Shown here: positions 1 through 44,665 of the stretch, piece by piece
Layout: each line of letters opens with the position of its first letter
Position numbering within the stretch: position 1 is the stretch's first letter
Made by a program: the position numbers and the translations under genes
Notes under the pieces: generated by a model
Seen by the model: only the letters and a program-made list of their open reading frames with translations
Databases searched by the model: none
What the model was told of the DNA's origin: nothing
Assembly (NCBI GenBank): GCA_963932145.1
Contig: OZ010599.1
Span: forward strand, 43,239,232 to 43,303,231
Length of the DNA stretch: 64,000 nucleotides
Direction: 5' to 3'
Source: Acanthosepion lycidas
Lineage: Eukaryota > Mollusca > Cephalopoda > Sepiida > Sepiidae

Positions 1-139
1 GCCTATGGAATGTGGTGCTTGGCAAAAACTGCTGTAGAAGCCATGGCCATGGCCAAATAAATAAATATATATTATTTGTTTATACCTTTGATTCAATTCA
101 TTTATTCTGAAGTTCTGGTAAATATTACTAAGAACCTCT

Positions 140-600
140 GATACTTTCCCTACAATGTAATATTGGTCCTCCTATATGGCCGTGAATGCTGGACAATCTC
201 CTCACAGAAGAGACTTGAGGCAACAGAAATGTGGTTCTACGGAAGGATGCTGAGGATTTCATGGACTGAATATATGAGTAACAATGAATTTTAGAGAAAA
301 TGGAAACAAAAATAATGCAGAAGAGAAAGTTGAAATTTCTAGGGTACATAATGAGGAAAGTAGACTTGGAGAATTTGCCACTAACAGGACATATTGAAGG
401 CAAGAGAGACAGAGGAAAGTAATGAATAACCTAACGAGTTTGTGTAAATTGGTAGGCAGAATAATAGGGATTAGGAACGATAGTAAAAACACAAATCTTA
501 AAGACCTACAAAGAACAGGAAATTGTGGAGAGTCATGATCGCTCAGGATTGAATGGACACAACACATAGAAAAGCAATTTGGAAGTCCTTTGTGAAGTAA
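140..600 (+). mobile_element. RTE-like LINE, 3' fragment of ORF
   Basis: The + strand reads LLYGRECWTISSQKRLEATE then MWFYGRMLRISWTEYMSN and further pieces ending in KDLQRTGNCGES. This is the C-terminal stretch after the reverse transcriptase typical of RTE-type LINEs (YGSExWT, RLEATExWFYRRMLRISW). Several frame changes and stops break it and the 5' part is absent. The same fragment recurs at 61260-61720 in the duplicated block. Confidence 0.7.
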
Positions 601-1179
601 TCCCGCAACGAGTACATGAAATTTCGTTTCCTTGAACATGATTATTATTACTGAACATTGTACGCCTCTTTAACTTTAGGGCGATATTGAGAAATGACTG
701 GAGGAGTCTAATCAACCTAATAAAAAAACTAAAAAGCATTTTTGACCTCCTAGGCCTTGTCACATTTTTTCTTTTTTTGGCAGCCAGTTATTTCAGCAAT
801 GTGAGAGAATGATGATTGAACTATGAACTGAGATTATTTTTCACTTTTTCAGCATTCGAACATTTAAAAAAAATAATTACTACTTGCATGTCGCATGGAC
901 ATTAAAAGAAGATCTTTTCTTTAGAATTGCATTAAAAAATCTAGGTCCATGGCGACTTACGGTTTTGCAAACAGTTTTTTGTTCTGTCACTCACTCAGCT
1001 AGTATTCAATTATTACGAAACTAGTGAGTTTTTCCGCAGATAAAATTAGTTTCACTATTTTAGTTTCACTATTTAACTCAAGAGAGTTTCATTTTTATCA
1101 CGTCTCTACAAACAAATTGACATAGTTTCGAGCAGAAGTTTTTAAAAATCGTATTTTCTACACCTCTGCGAAATTGAAA
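600..1179 (+). promoter_or_regulatory. MACROD: Upstream / 5' UTR region of MACROD copy 1
   Basis: This stretch lies between an RTE-like LINE fragment and the ATG and must hold the 5' UTR and probably the core promoter. I see no TATA box or CpG island. A short tandem TAGTTTCACTATT repeat occurs at about 1047-1075. The identical sequence precedes copy 2 (61720-62299). Confidence 0.35.
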
Positions 1180-34320
<33,141 letters not shown>

Positions 34321-35500
34321 TACATAAACCATGAATATTGTACAATACAGAGGAATTAATGAAATGTAATAAGCATTTGGGAAAATTTTTACCTTCATGC
34401 CTGCTAAAAAAAGGTTTTGTTAAAAGGATGTTTTTTTCATTGCCACCACTATTATTATTTTAACTACTTTCACAGTTTTTCATTTGTGAGATTGTTTACA
34501 CAAATGATTTTATACTTACAACATCCTTTATTTTATTCACAACATTCTTAAAACTAATGCTATTATTTTAACTGCTTGCACTCCTTGGCAGTGTTAATTG
34601 TTTTAAAAAGTGATCATTAGAATTTAAATAAAACCTAAGCATATGATGAAAGTGAATTTATATTTTTTTTTCTTCTGTAAATTTTTTAACAAAAATATGA
34701 AGTACTATTTACTTATAAGATTCTTTATTTATGAGTATAATTTTATATTTACAACATTTAAAAGACTAATTCAATTGTATTTAAACAAATTCAAGTCAAT
34801 ATACATAAATGATAGATATTGCACAATGCAGAGGAAGTAACAAAATGTAATAAACATTTGAATATTATAGATACTTTTAATATCAATATATTTTTAAAAT
34901 TTTATTGGTCAAAATTACCTAAAGTTGATTTTAGTTGAGTAATTTTAGTTTTCCCTTAGAAAAATTGCCCTTTTGTTATTCAATTTTTTTGTGGGCACAA
35001 AAGTCCAAGTTTGCCAGTACTTGTATAATATTTGACTATAAATATTTCTTTGAATTTTTCTGGTCAAAAGAACCTATAAAATGACATTTTGTTGAGTAAT
35101 TTTGGTTTGTATATATTGAAAACAAACATTAGTTGAAAATATGCACCAGTAGGCTTGTTTAATGTCTTGTTTGTTGTTGTTCTAGCAGCTGAAAATATTT
35201 AATATTTTCTTTATATAAATGAAAATTGTTTCTTTTTTATGTAAGCGTGATGTAGTCTATCACCAGACTATTGTTAATGACAGTCTGATTTCAACAATTT
35301 TCCAACACCTTTTTGTATTGATAATTTTTTTATTCATCAATGTAGATATATTATATCCTGCACATATACATTAGTACAGATATTTAAAAAAAATCTATTT
35401 TATACCTATATCAGAAATTTTGAATTCATATGTATTTCTGTTAGTTTGGATTTATGTTTTGATAAATACTTTGAATAAAGCTGTTAAAAATAAAGCACAG
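34321..35500 (+). other. Probable MACROD 3' UTR with several polyadenylation signals
   Basis: AATAAA hexamers lie at 34627-34632, 34849-34854, 35474-35479 and 35489-35494. The first stretch (34318-34380) recurs, diverged, at 34799-34862, and a smaller pair lies near 34905-34960 and 35058-35110. The UTR thus contains old direct duplications. No ORF of note is present. Which signal is used cannot be told from sequence. Confidence 0.5.
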
Positions 35501-36160
35501 TATTAAGTTTATATTTGTATAACACAAATTGCCTGTATATGAATCACTGCTGACTTTACGGGCTTGTGTTACCACAAAGAAAAGATGAAGGCTGGATCAC
35601 AAAGGTTGTTTGAAAAGAATGGCTAGAATAGGTGTTTTCCACTTAGAACTTTGTTTTTTGGAGTTGAGTACAGTTACTTGAGCTGGACTACTTCATTAAA
35701 TCTTTAGCACTCTGCATTATTAATATTACTTACTTTCCACTGTGTTCTTTTTCAAGGTCTCTCAGTTACAATATCCTTATTGTTAATTTCACTCAAAGTT
35801 TTGCCATAGCAGGATATGACAATACAAAATTGATTGCTGCATTTAAGTATTGCATTAATATTTAGGCTTATTTTTAAAAGTTCAACAATAATTCTTCTGC
35901 TGCCACTTAATTTAAAGACAATTTGATGTACATAAATCTTTGCTTTCCGTAAATACAATTATTTTTATTTCAGGCTTGATTTTCCCTTGATTTTGCAATA
36001 AATTTTGATTATTCCCAAATTTATTTCTGAGTAATAAAAATTGTTATTGTACAAAAAAATTTGCAAAAAAATCATTTAAAAAAAAAATGATAACAGTCAC
36101 AGTTACAAAAACTTGGGAATTCAAAATTAAATGATTCAGCACAGAATGTTTTTAGTTTGC
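35501..36160 (+). other. Downstream of MACROD, nothing recognised
   Basis: AT-rich. No supported ORF, repeat or RNA gene. Confidence 0.5.
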
Positions 36161-36229
36161 TAACAGAGTCAGCCTGACACCAAAATGTTATGATATATTA
36201 GGTTATAGCCTCTAGAAGTAAAGTTAAAA

Positions 36230-36460
36230 AAGTTTGACACAGTGACACACTGACGTTCACATTTATTATATAGAAGGAAAGGGAGTTTAGAGAATTTGAT
36301 ACTCATAGGGCATATTGATGACATGAGGGAATGGGAGGAAACAGTGAGAAACATACCTAAAGATCTTAGATGGGAGAACAGGGAGTGAGAGGGATAGTAA
36401 AGAAACAAACATTGCCTTGTACTAAAGATAGGAAGTTGTGGAGAGCCATAATCGCAGAGG
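36230..36460 (+). mobile_element. RTE-like LINE 3' end
   Basis: Broken frames give KFREFDTHRAY-like, GEQGVRGIVKKQTL and TKDRKLWRAIIAEVL, the C-terminal end of cephalopod-type RTE ORFs. It ends exactly where fossil B's pol tail begins on the opposite strand, so it probably inserted there or marks the breakpoint that removed fossil B's 3' LTR. Confidence 0.65.
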
Positions 36461-39400
36461 TTCTACTTGAAACATATCATACATTACCTCAATGGGATCT
36501 TCCTCCTCATCCGGTATACTCTCTTCATGCTCTAGAACGTAACATTTTTTAAGTTGGTTCCGGTGCCTTTTATGAGTATTCTTCCGCCCTTTAATTATGT
36601 AAATCAGGTCACCGATTCTCTTGTCCACTATGCCTCGCTCCCAGAACTCAACGTTGTTTTTGTAGCACTTGAAAAACACCTTCTCTCCGGCGGTGTATCT
36701 TTTTCTCGCTGTATACATAGTATTCTTTACTCTATTTTTCCCTGGCAAAAGCTTGTCAAACACTGACTTAACTTTCCTAGCGAACATTAGTTCAGCTGGT
36801 GCCATGTTTGAGTGTGTTCTCTGGTTTGGCGTAATTCTGTATACCCGTAGGAATTGCTGAAGCGCCTTTTCCGTTGGAACTCCTGAGGCTTTCTTCAGCG
36901 CGCGCTTTAAAGTATCGACAAATCTTTCTGCGAGTCCATTGGACCTCGGATGATACGGCGGCGGCGTTATGTGGTTAATTTGATATAACTCACAAAATTC
37001 CTTAAATTCTTCAGAAGTGAATTGTGTACCATTGTCACTCACAATACACTCTGGCAAACCGAACCGTGCAAATAGTTCATGCAAAAAAGTTGTTGTAGTA
37101 TTGGACGTAGGCTTTTTGCAGCGTAGTACTTCCGGCCATTTTGTAAAACTATCTACCACTATTAAGTAGTAAAAATCTTCTGGACCAGCGAAATCAATGT
37201 GTAATCTTGTCCACGGATGATCCGTCTTGGGTCATGGTTTGTGTACTATAGGTGGTGCCTTAGCTGCTAACGCACACCCTTTACATCGATGAACCATGTT
37301 TGCGATATCCACATCCATTCCTTTCCAATATACAAAGCTTCGCATTAAGCTTTTTGTTCTATTAACCCCCGGGTGACCCATATGAAAGTCCCGTAGTATT
37401 ATTTTCTGCAACTTTTTTGGTACTACTACTCTCTCACCATATAATAAAACTCCGTCACAAATTGAATAAATCTCCTGCACTTTTTGGTCATTTGCTACCA
37501 TTTTGCTTTTTATTTCTAAAATGAAATCATCGCTTTCAGCTTCTTTTTTAATTTCCTTTGATGTAACCGGTAGCTCTCTTAAAATGTTGTTTACCATGCT
37601 TTTCACCTCATAATCTGCTCTGATATTTGCAATAATTGATTCTTCGAATCTTTCTTCTTGACTCGGTACGAGTCTTGATAAGCTATCTGCATGAATTATA
37701 TTTTTGGATGATAGGTGCTTTATGTGAAAATCATAATTGAGAAGAATGGTTCCCCATCTCAACAGACGATTTGCCGTATAAACGGGTAACCCTTTCTTCG
37801 AACCAAAAATAGTGATCAGAGGTTTATGATCCGTTTCAAGAATAAAATGTCTTGCCGTGGATGTATCTGAAATTTTGTTATGGCAAAAATGATACTCAGC
37901 ACCTCTTTTTCGATCTGTGAGTAACTCCTTTCTCCTGGAAGTAAAGTTCTCGAAGCATGTGCAATTGGTTTTCTAGAACCATCTGGTATTATGTGTTGAA
38001 TACACGCTCCTATACCGTATGAACTGGCGTCACTTGCCACTACAATATCAAGTTTTGGATTGTAATGGGTTAAAAAGAGGTCTGATGTAAGCATTTTCTT
38101 TATTTCATCAAAGGCTTTCTGACATTCTACCGTCCATTCCCATGCCTTGTCTTTTTTTAGTAGTTCATTCAACGGAGCTCTTAGATTGTACATTCCTTTA
38201 ATGAACGCTTGATAATAATTTGCGAGCCCCCAGAAAACTCTGTATCATCGCCACATTAGTGGGCGTCGGCATGTCTCTAATCGCAATGGACCTTTCCGGA
38301 TCTGGACATCTGCCATTTTTGTTGATTATGTGACCTAAATACTTAATTTCCTCCAAACCAAATTCGCACTTTGACTATTTGACTTTAAATCCAAAGTCCT
38401 GAATCTTTTTAAATACTTGATTGAGATGCTCTCGATGTTCGTCGACGGTTTCGCTCCTTACTATGATGTCGTCTAAGTAGGCGCACGCACAGTCTAAATC
38501 ATTCAACATGACGTCCATAGCTTGTTGAAAAATGGCTGGTGCCACTTTAATACCAAAAGGAAGCCTGTTGTACTTGAATAACCCTCTATGCGTGTTTATC
38601 CCTAATAATTTCGAACATTCTTCTTCGACGGGAATTTGGAGATAGGCATCTGATAAGTCGATTTTTGAAAATATAACTCCACCATTTAGCTCGGTAACGG
38701 GTAATGGTAGTCCTTGATTACCGAGTTCAACCCTGTCGAAAAATCAACAGACTCTGATTTGGTTTGATTTCTTTTTAATGCACACAATCGGCGCAGCCCA
38801 TGAATTAGATTCTACTTTCGAAATAATTCCCATTTTTTCCAACCTATCAAGTTCTTCGTTAATTTTCTCTACACTTGCGAAAGGCACGTTACGTTTCTTT
38901 TTAAAATTTGGCATAGTATTTTCCTTTAATTCAAATTTAGCTTCAAACTTGTTACATCTTCCAAGACCAGGTGTGAAGGTTTCCGGAAACTTTTCCTTTA
39001 ATTCATCTTTAATGTCCTGACTTGTTTGCGTATTACTTTCTACTTTTCTGCAGAATGAGTTTAACGGTTTATCCCACAATTCGAATGTTTCAATAAAATC
39101 TGTACTCATCAAGTTTTCTCCATTTTTCAGAATGAAAACCTTTATTTTTTTAACGATCCCCGTTCAATTTCATGGGAAGTACAACCTCGCCTTCGAAGTT
39201 AATTTCCTTTCCAGTTACCGTTCGAGCGCGTTTCGTTGACTTCATTATTGTAGGCCTTTTTAAAATTTTCCATGTTTTATAGTTCATTATTGTTAAATCT
39301 GAACCCGAATCGAGTTGAAATTTGATATTCTTTTTAAATATTTCAGTCGTCACATATTTCCTCAAATCTTTATCTGATTTGATATTCGAATTTGTTTGTC

Positions 39401-41240
39401 TAATTCGGCTATTGAATTTTTTCGTTTTACAACACGATCCTTTGTGTCCCTTCTTGTGGCACACGAAACATTTCTTATTTCTATATGGGCAATTTACCTC
39501 CCAGTGTCTTTCGTTGCAACGTCTGCAATTATATGGTGGAACCTTTTTTTCCTCCTTGTTCTTATTTAAATTTTCTTGTCTATTTTTATAATACGCCGAA
39601 TTTTTACTCCAATTTTTTTCTGGTGGGTAATTTGACTGTTTTTTTTTTGTTTTTTTTTTTAATATAAGCAATGCCAGCTTCTTCGATTTTTTGAGACTCT
39701 TTCTTTAAACTTACGACCCGCTGACACTCCTCTGCTAACTTTTTCAGGGTAAGGTTTTGTTCAGATTCGAGTTTAGACAAAACTCTACGTCTTATTTCGG
39801 CACTCTTACTGGATACCAGTCCTTGAGCAAAAATTAAACACTTAAATTCTTCAACCGTAATCTCTGCCAATCTGAAATTGTCACAATGTCTATTCACTAT
39901 AGATGCATATGTTAAGTAATCCTGATCGTCGGATTTAGCGACATTCATGCATAACCATCGCTTATGCCAAAGCGACATATTTGCTCCAAACAGCTCTTTT
40001 AGCAATTTCACTGTTTCCGAGAATTCCAATTCATTCGTTCTTCTCGGTAGAATAAAATCTACAAATTTGCTATGTTCTGCTGTACCTAGCTTTCTTAGTA
40101 ATAGACTGACTTTTCTTGAATTCGACCAGTTTTCACAGTCTGTGTAGAAAATATCTTCATATCGTTTAAAGTACGCTTCAAATGTTTTTTCTTCGTCTGG
40201 CACGTAGTTGAAAGTTTCCAGCCAATTAAATATGGTGTTATTAGAATATGAAGAATTTCCCTCATTTGCCTGATTGTTGTTTAATTTCTCCAGTATTAAC
40301 TTTTGAATTTCTAAAAGTCTTTCCTCTTGCTTTTCTTGATATTTTTGCTGGGATTTGAATAATTCAGCCTGACTCAACTGCTAGGATTTGAATAATTCAG
40401 ATATGACTTTGGATAATTCATCCATCTTTAGCTGATAGTGTTCATGCAACAAAGAATATACCTTTAATTTGTGTATCTATGGATATAATATAAGCTGACC
40501 AGAAAAATCGAAACAACTTACGACTTTTTTATTTTATGTCTTGCTTTTACATTCAAGCCTGTGATAATCAACTTTGGTATTTTTTTTTATTACTTCTGTT
40601 CGCGTATTTCAATGACAAACCTCTGATTTTTATTATCAGAGGTAAATTCGTCACTATAAAATATTGTTGAGCAAACACAACAAAACAAAAATAAAAAATA
40701 AAATAATTTTTTAAAAGTTCGTTACCTTTCAAAATCGACACGGTGTATTTGTGCGCCTTTTAATTCCATGCATGTTTTTGTAGTCGGCCAGTTTGTTTGT
40801 TTTTTTTAACGGGTGTCTCGTAGATAACTTTTTCAATGACCGTTATTCGTTTACGACACCTTTCAAATTTTTCTGAGTGAACGTTCCTTATGCTTAGTCG
40901 TCCTTTAACGATTTCTAAATATCCAAAAATTCAGAATCCTTCGCCGTTCCGTTAGATGTTGGACTTTTAATTAATATTTTTTTCCTTCAGCCTGGGTTCC
41001 TCAATGACTTGTCCCAATTGTTGAAGGCTATCAATTATTAATTCTTTTTTTTTTTTTTTTTTTCGTATGGTTCTTTCTACCTCGTCGCCATTGTTGAAAC
41101 TTGACTAATGCATGGAATAATAATGCAACACAAAATGTACTTAGAACAAAATGTATTGAAACAAGAAAGTGTACACAATATTTACATATAGTCTTTTGTA
41201 TATTCCTGGGAAGACCGTTCCTGGAATGTGTGTTGACTGA
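36460..41240 (-). mobile_element. Ty3/Gypsy LTR retrotransposon fossil B, 3' end missing
   Basis: Minus-strand order: LTR part beginning at 41092 on its inner side (TGTTGAAAC on the + strand), primer-site-like TGGCGACGAGG next to it, leader with T-rich tract, gag (about 39660-40380), nucleocapsid knuckles (CRRCNERHWEVNC and CFVCHKKGHKGSCC), protease DSGSDLT (about 39310), reverse transcriptase (about 38350-39020), RNase H (DASSYGIGA, about 37800-38200) and integrase with zinc finger (about 37230-37500) and core (SDNGTQFT ... NGLAERF, about 36500-37160). The 3' LTR is absent, replaced by an RTE fragment. It is broken, with roughly half a dozen breaks, and related to but better preserved than fossil A. 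Confidence 0.88.
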
Positions 41241-41242
41241 GG
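41092..41242 (-). repeat. Partial LTR of fossil B, cut by the LINE 3' end
   Basis: The LTR-like sequence begins TGTTGAAACTTGAC (+ strand) next to the primer site and runs until the LINE tail near 41243. Its other end is not found, so the LINE probably inserted into this LTR; the matching remainder beyond 51.5 kb was not identified. Confidence 0.5.
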
Positions 41243-41249
41243 AGATTTA

Positions 41250-41920
41250 TTTTGTAAAATACAAAATTGTGGCACGTGGCCGATGAAGGGGAGGGGTAAA
41301 GGCTGGTCCAAACTAACTATCCTATACCTAGCTAATCAGATTCACGACCCATTCATACATTACAATTTACCCATTCACCACAAGAACTCGTCCATCCCCA
41401 AACAAACCTCCAACCACCATAATACCACATCCTCTCAAGGGGAACCTACCAAAACGCGCCCCACACCATAAAAATTTGTTGATGAAACACATGCTATACA
41501 TAAAATTCTAATAATGATAGAATGAGAGGGGAGGGGAGATGAACCCAATAATAACTAAAAGGTAACACAAAATACAAACTAAACATAACATATGTTAGTA
41601 GGGAACCGTCCAACCCTCAAAAATAGAGAGGCCGCTGTATTCTGCCCCAAGGACAAAATCAAGAGGCAACTCTCGCCAAGGGAGTAGGAAGAAGGCTAAA
41701 ATATTATGCGGGGATGGGAAAATATAAAGCTGACCCAGTCGAGATAAAAGGGGGCCAAAACAAACTGGGGAGGTTGGGAATCTCGACTTGGAACATAACC
41801 AAAGAGTAGCCGGGTAACAGGCCAGGAACAACACTTACATTAACTAGGTACACTGAAGCTTGTCTAACCTAACCAAGGGGAGGGTTCCACAGGAAGCCAC
41901 CCCGATGTGCAATAGGTTGA
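41250..41920 (-). other. LINE 3' UTR
   Basis: C/A-rich on the + strand (G/T-rich in LINE sense) without an ORF. Near its end the LINE-sense strand holds a GGCCACGTGCCAC variant of the GGCCTTGTGCCAC motif, then TTTTGTATTTTAC and an AAATAAA-type tail. It is related to the 725-bp insert at 50144-50868. Confidence 0.65.
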
Positions 41921-41921
41921 C

Positions 41922-42446
41922 CTAGAAGAGAAAATCAAGGCTAGCCCCGGTCACACGAACCAAGCTCGCCTCTTTTACCCACCTTTCGCTAAAGACTGTC
42001 GAATGCAACCGTTTTCTATCAGATCTAATCTTCATCTTGAGCTGATGCTCAAAGAAATGGATTAGATGCTGATGAGAAAGACGGTTGTTCCGCAAGATTT
42101 CCTCCTTTCGCGACGTCCAAATCACCATTCGAGCCGTGGCCAGCAGCGTCAGAAACACCATTCGTTTCACCCCGGAATACGGGGGCGACACATTGTCACA
42201 CGCGTATGCGCGATCAATGGACACAAGCTGTTCGGGAGCGAGACGAGCCGTCAGCTCGCCGACATGGTCCCATAAGGGGCGGACCCGGGGGCAATGGTAG
42301 AAGGCGTGCGAAGCCGTTTCTTCTAAGCCAAGACCACACCGTTCACAGTCTGGCAAATCCGCCAAACTCCATATGAAAGCCTTGTCGTTAAGAGGCAGCC
42401 GATTCCGAGCCAATCGCCAGGAATGCGGACAGGACCGTCCGTCCAA
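41922..42446 (-). pseudogene. LINE ORF2 C-terminal zinc-knuckle region, shifted frame
   Basis: Reads LARNRLPLNDKAFIWSLAD then CERCGLGLEETASHAFYHCP, a CxxC...HxxxxC knuckle found at the C-terminus of Tx1/L1/I-type ORF2 proteins, and ends in a basic tail. It overlaps the upstream frame by about 120 bases, consistent with a deletion that joined the two regions out of frame. Confidence 0.8.
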
Positions 42447-44662
42447 CCGAAGCGGCCCGGAAGAGCCACCCCCTTCCAGGCACCTAACCGCAAGCCGGAC
42501 GACATGTCGCGGTTTATCTTGGCCCCTGTCACCTCGTACCGATCAAGCGCCTTTTGTACCGCCTCAATGTCGCTGCGGGACGACACGAAAGCAGATAGGT
42601 CATCGGCGTACGCGGAAACCCTGGCTCGAGCCCCTCCAGGAACGGCGATTCCACGTAGGGCCGGACTGCCGGTCTCGTCCTTCAGTCGGCGAAGGAGAGG
42701 CTCCAACGCCAAAGCATAAAGGAGAGGCGACAGCGGACAACCCTGACGAACCGACCTGGACAGCACGAACGCGTCCGACAACCTTCCATTCACCTGTACC
42801 ACAGCACTGGGGGAGCGATACAGGAGGCTAATCCAGCGGCAGAAGTTGGGTGCGAATCCAGCGGCCTGCAGGACAGTAGCAAGGTAGCGATGGTCGACCC
42901 TATCAAATGCCTTAGACTGATTCAAATTGATCAGCGCGGCTTCTTCGTCGTCTTTTACACCCTCTATGATCGTGCGGATCAGATGCAGGTTGCTCTGAAT
43001 TGTTCGGCCCCTCACAGAACAAGTCTGCTCAGGTCCCAACAGAGACTCGGCAACTGACTGCAAACGCTCCTGCAGGATCTTGGCCATAATCTTTAACTCT
43101 GTGTTTAGCAGAGTTATGGGCCTGTAATCATCTAGCTTCCCCCCACGACCTTTGCCCTTTTTCAATAGAGTGATCACGTCCCTGGTGATCCGGTTGGGGA
43201 TGGACACCGACCGAAACCAGTTGTCGAACACTGCAGTCAAAATCGGAACAAAGATGTGCGACAGCCTCAAGTACAATTCATAGGGCAAACCATCCAGACC
43301 GGGCGACTTGCCTCTGCCGACCTTCTTCAATACCGCGTAGACTTCGCCCTCCGTGATCTCTCCCTCGCAGCTAGCCGCTTCAGTCGGTAAAAGCCGAGGA
43401 AAGTCAGCCAAATAGCTGCGAAACTCCTCCTTACGGAGACCAGGCTCCTTGGTAAACCGGCTCTCGAAATGGCGCCGAAACGCCTCGCACATGTCATCAG
43501 TTGCCCGAAGAGTACGCCCCTCCGGGGATATGACCTCACGAATGTAACGATCGCCACCTCGACGGACCTCTTCCCTGCGCAGATCTGCGCCCAAATTCAC
43601 AGCTTCGGAAGACATCTTGCTTAACTTATGTCTAATTACCTGACCCATGTACCGCTCGCTATTCGAACGATCCAGGGCCTCCTTAGCTAAGGCTATCTCT
43701 AGGGGATCCCCTCCAGCCACCGCCCGGGAATAACTAGACTTGAGTGTCTTCACCTTATCAGCTCTATCTAGAGCGAGCCGTTTGCTGAAATCAGTGGTGA
43801 AGGACCTAATCCTACATTTAAGGCGTTCCCACCACTTATTCCCGATAACCGCCCCCACTAGCTCCCGCTGCACTAGTCTAATTAGCTGTTCCCGGAAGTC
43901 CTCCCTGTCCAGGAAGGACAGATTGAACTTCCAGTACCCAGCCATTCTAGGCCTATTGTCTAACGCCACCCGGGCACAAACGAGTTTGTGGTCCGAATAG
44001 CCTACCCAGTGGAACGGAGGGCAATCTAGTAGATCTATGTCGGCTCTTCTAACTAACATTCTGTCAAGGTAGCTAACTACCTTGTCAAAAGGCCAATTAA
44101 GAGCCCACGTCCACATTTTCCCCCCGGGATGATCGACCCGGTATCTATCGACGAGCCCATAATCGTCGATCAGATCAACCAGGCTACGATCGCCCCTTCT
44201 CCCGCTAGCTTCCCGCCCTCTGTCTAACTTGGGGTCCAGGATGGCATTCCAGTCCCCCATTAAAACTAGGCGCGTTGAATCCACTAGGAACGGCCCCAAC
44301 CGCCGAAAAAACGAGACCCGCTCCTCCCAGTCATTGGGCGCATAAACCGCAACAACTGGGAACGAACCACTTTTCACGGCAATATCGGCCACGATCAACC
44401 GGCCCTCTCTATTCACAAGGTCCACCTTCGCATCAAGAGTACGTCTAACAAGCAAAGAAACTCCTCTGGCAGAACGGTCCCCATATGCTGAATAGACGAC
44501 AATGTCATCCTCCAGCACACACGCATCGGAACTGCAAACTAAGTGGGTCTCTACGATCGCGGCAACATCCACATCAAGGGACAGAAGGTCCCGGAGCAGG
44601 CGGGCAGCCTTACCCCGATCCCTTAAGCCCCTCACATTCAACGTAGCTATCTTAATTGACAT
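42323..44662 (-). CDS. LINE ORF2: AP endonuclease and reverse transcriptase
   Basis: A 779-codon open frame starting MSIKIATLNVRGLRDRGKAA. Residues about 1-235 are an APE-type endonuclease with LNVRGLRD, VETHL, GDWNAI and SDHKLV. Residues about 440-720 are the RT: GKSPGLDGLPYELY, YRPITLLNTELKIMAKIL, LNQSKAFDRVDH, RQGCPLSPLLYALALEPLLR and YADDLSAFV. In motif A the expected catalytic Asp (LDxxKAFDRV) is Asn here, while both Asp of YADD remain, so the RT is probably inactive. After GWTDGPVRIPGDWLG the frame leaves the homologous path: about 1 kb of the usual Tx1 C-terminal region is deleted and the rest continues in another frame (41922-42446). The clade call rests on motif style. Confidence 0.88.
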   Translation of the reverse strand: MSIKIATLNVRGLRDRGKAARLLRDLLSLDVDVAAIVETHLVCSSDACVLEDDIVVYSAYGDRSARGVSLLVRRTLDAKVDLVNREGRLIVADIAVKSGSFPVVAVYAPNDWEERVSFFRRLGPFLVDSTRLVLMGDWNAILDPKLDRGREASGRRGDRSLVDLIDDYGLVDRYRVDHPGGKMWTWALNWPFDKVVSYLDRMLVRRADIDLLDCPPFHWVGYSDHKLVCARVALDNRPRMAGYWKFNLSFLDREDFREQLIRLVQRELVGAVIGNKWWERLKCRIRSFTTDFSKRLALDRADKVKTLKSSYSRAVAGGDPLEIALAKEALDRSNSERYMGQVIRHKLSKMSSEAVNLGADLRREEVRRGGDRYIREVISPEGRTLRATDDMCEAFRRHFESRFTKEPGLRKEEFRSYLADFPRLLPTEAASCEGEITEGEVYAVLKKVGRGKSPGLDGLPYELYLRLSHIFVPILTAVFDNWFRSVSIPNRITRDVITLLKKGKGRGGKLDDYRPITLLNTELKIMAKILQERLQSVAESLLGPEQTCSVRGRTIQSNLHLIRTIIEGVKDDEEAALINLNQSKAFDRVDHRYLATVLQAAGFAPNFCRWISLLYRSPSAVVQVNGRLSDAFVLSRSVRQGCPLSPLLYALALEPLLRRLKDETGSPALRGIAVPGGARARVSAYADDLSAFVSSRSDIEAVQKALDRYEVTGAKINRDMSSGLRLGAWKGVALPGRFGWTDGPVRIPGDWLGIGCLLTTRLSYGVWRICQTVNGVVLA

Positions 44663-44665
44663 CTT

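Noticed and set aside
1040-1085. Interferon-response-like GAAA repeats upstream of MACROD
   Set aside because: The AGTTTCACT repeats are too far apart for the canonical GAAANNGAAA site, and single GAAA words are common in AT-rich DNA.
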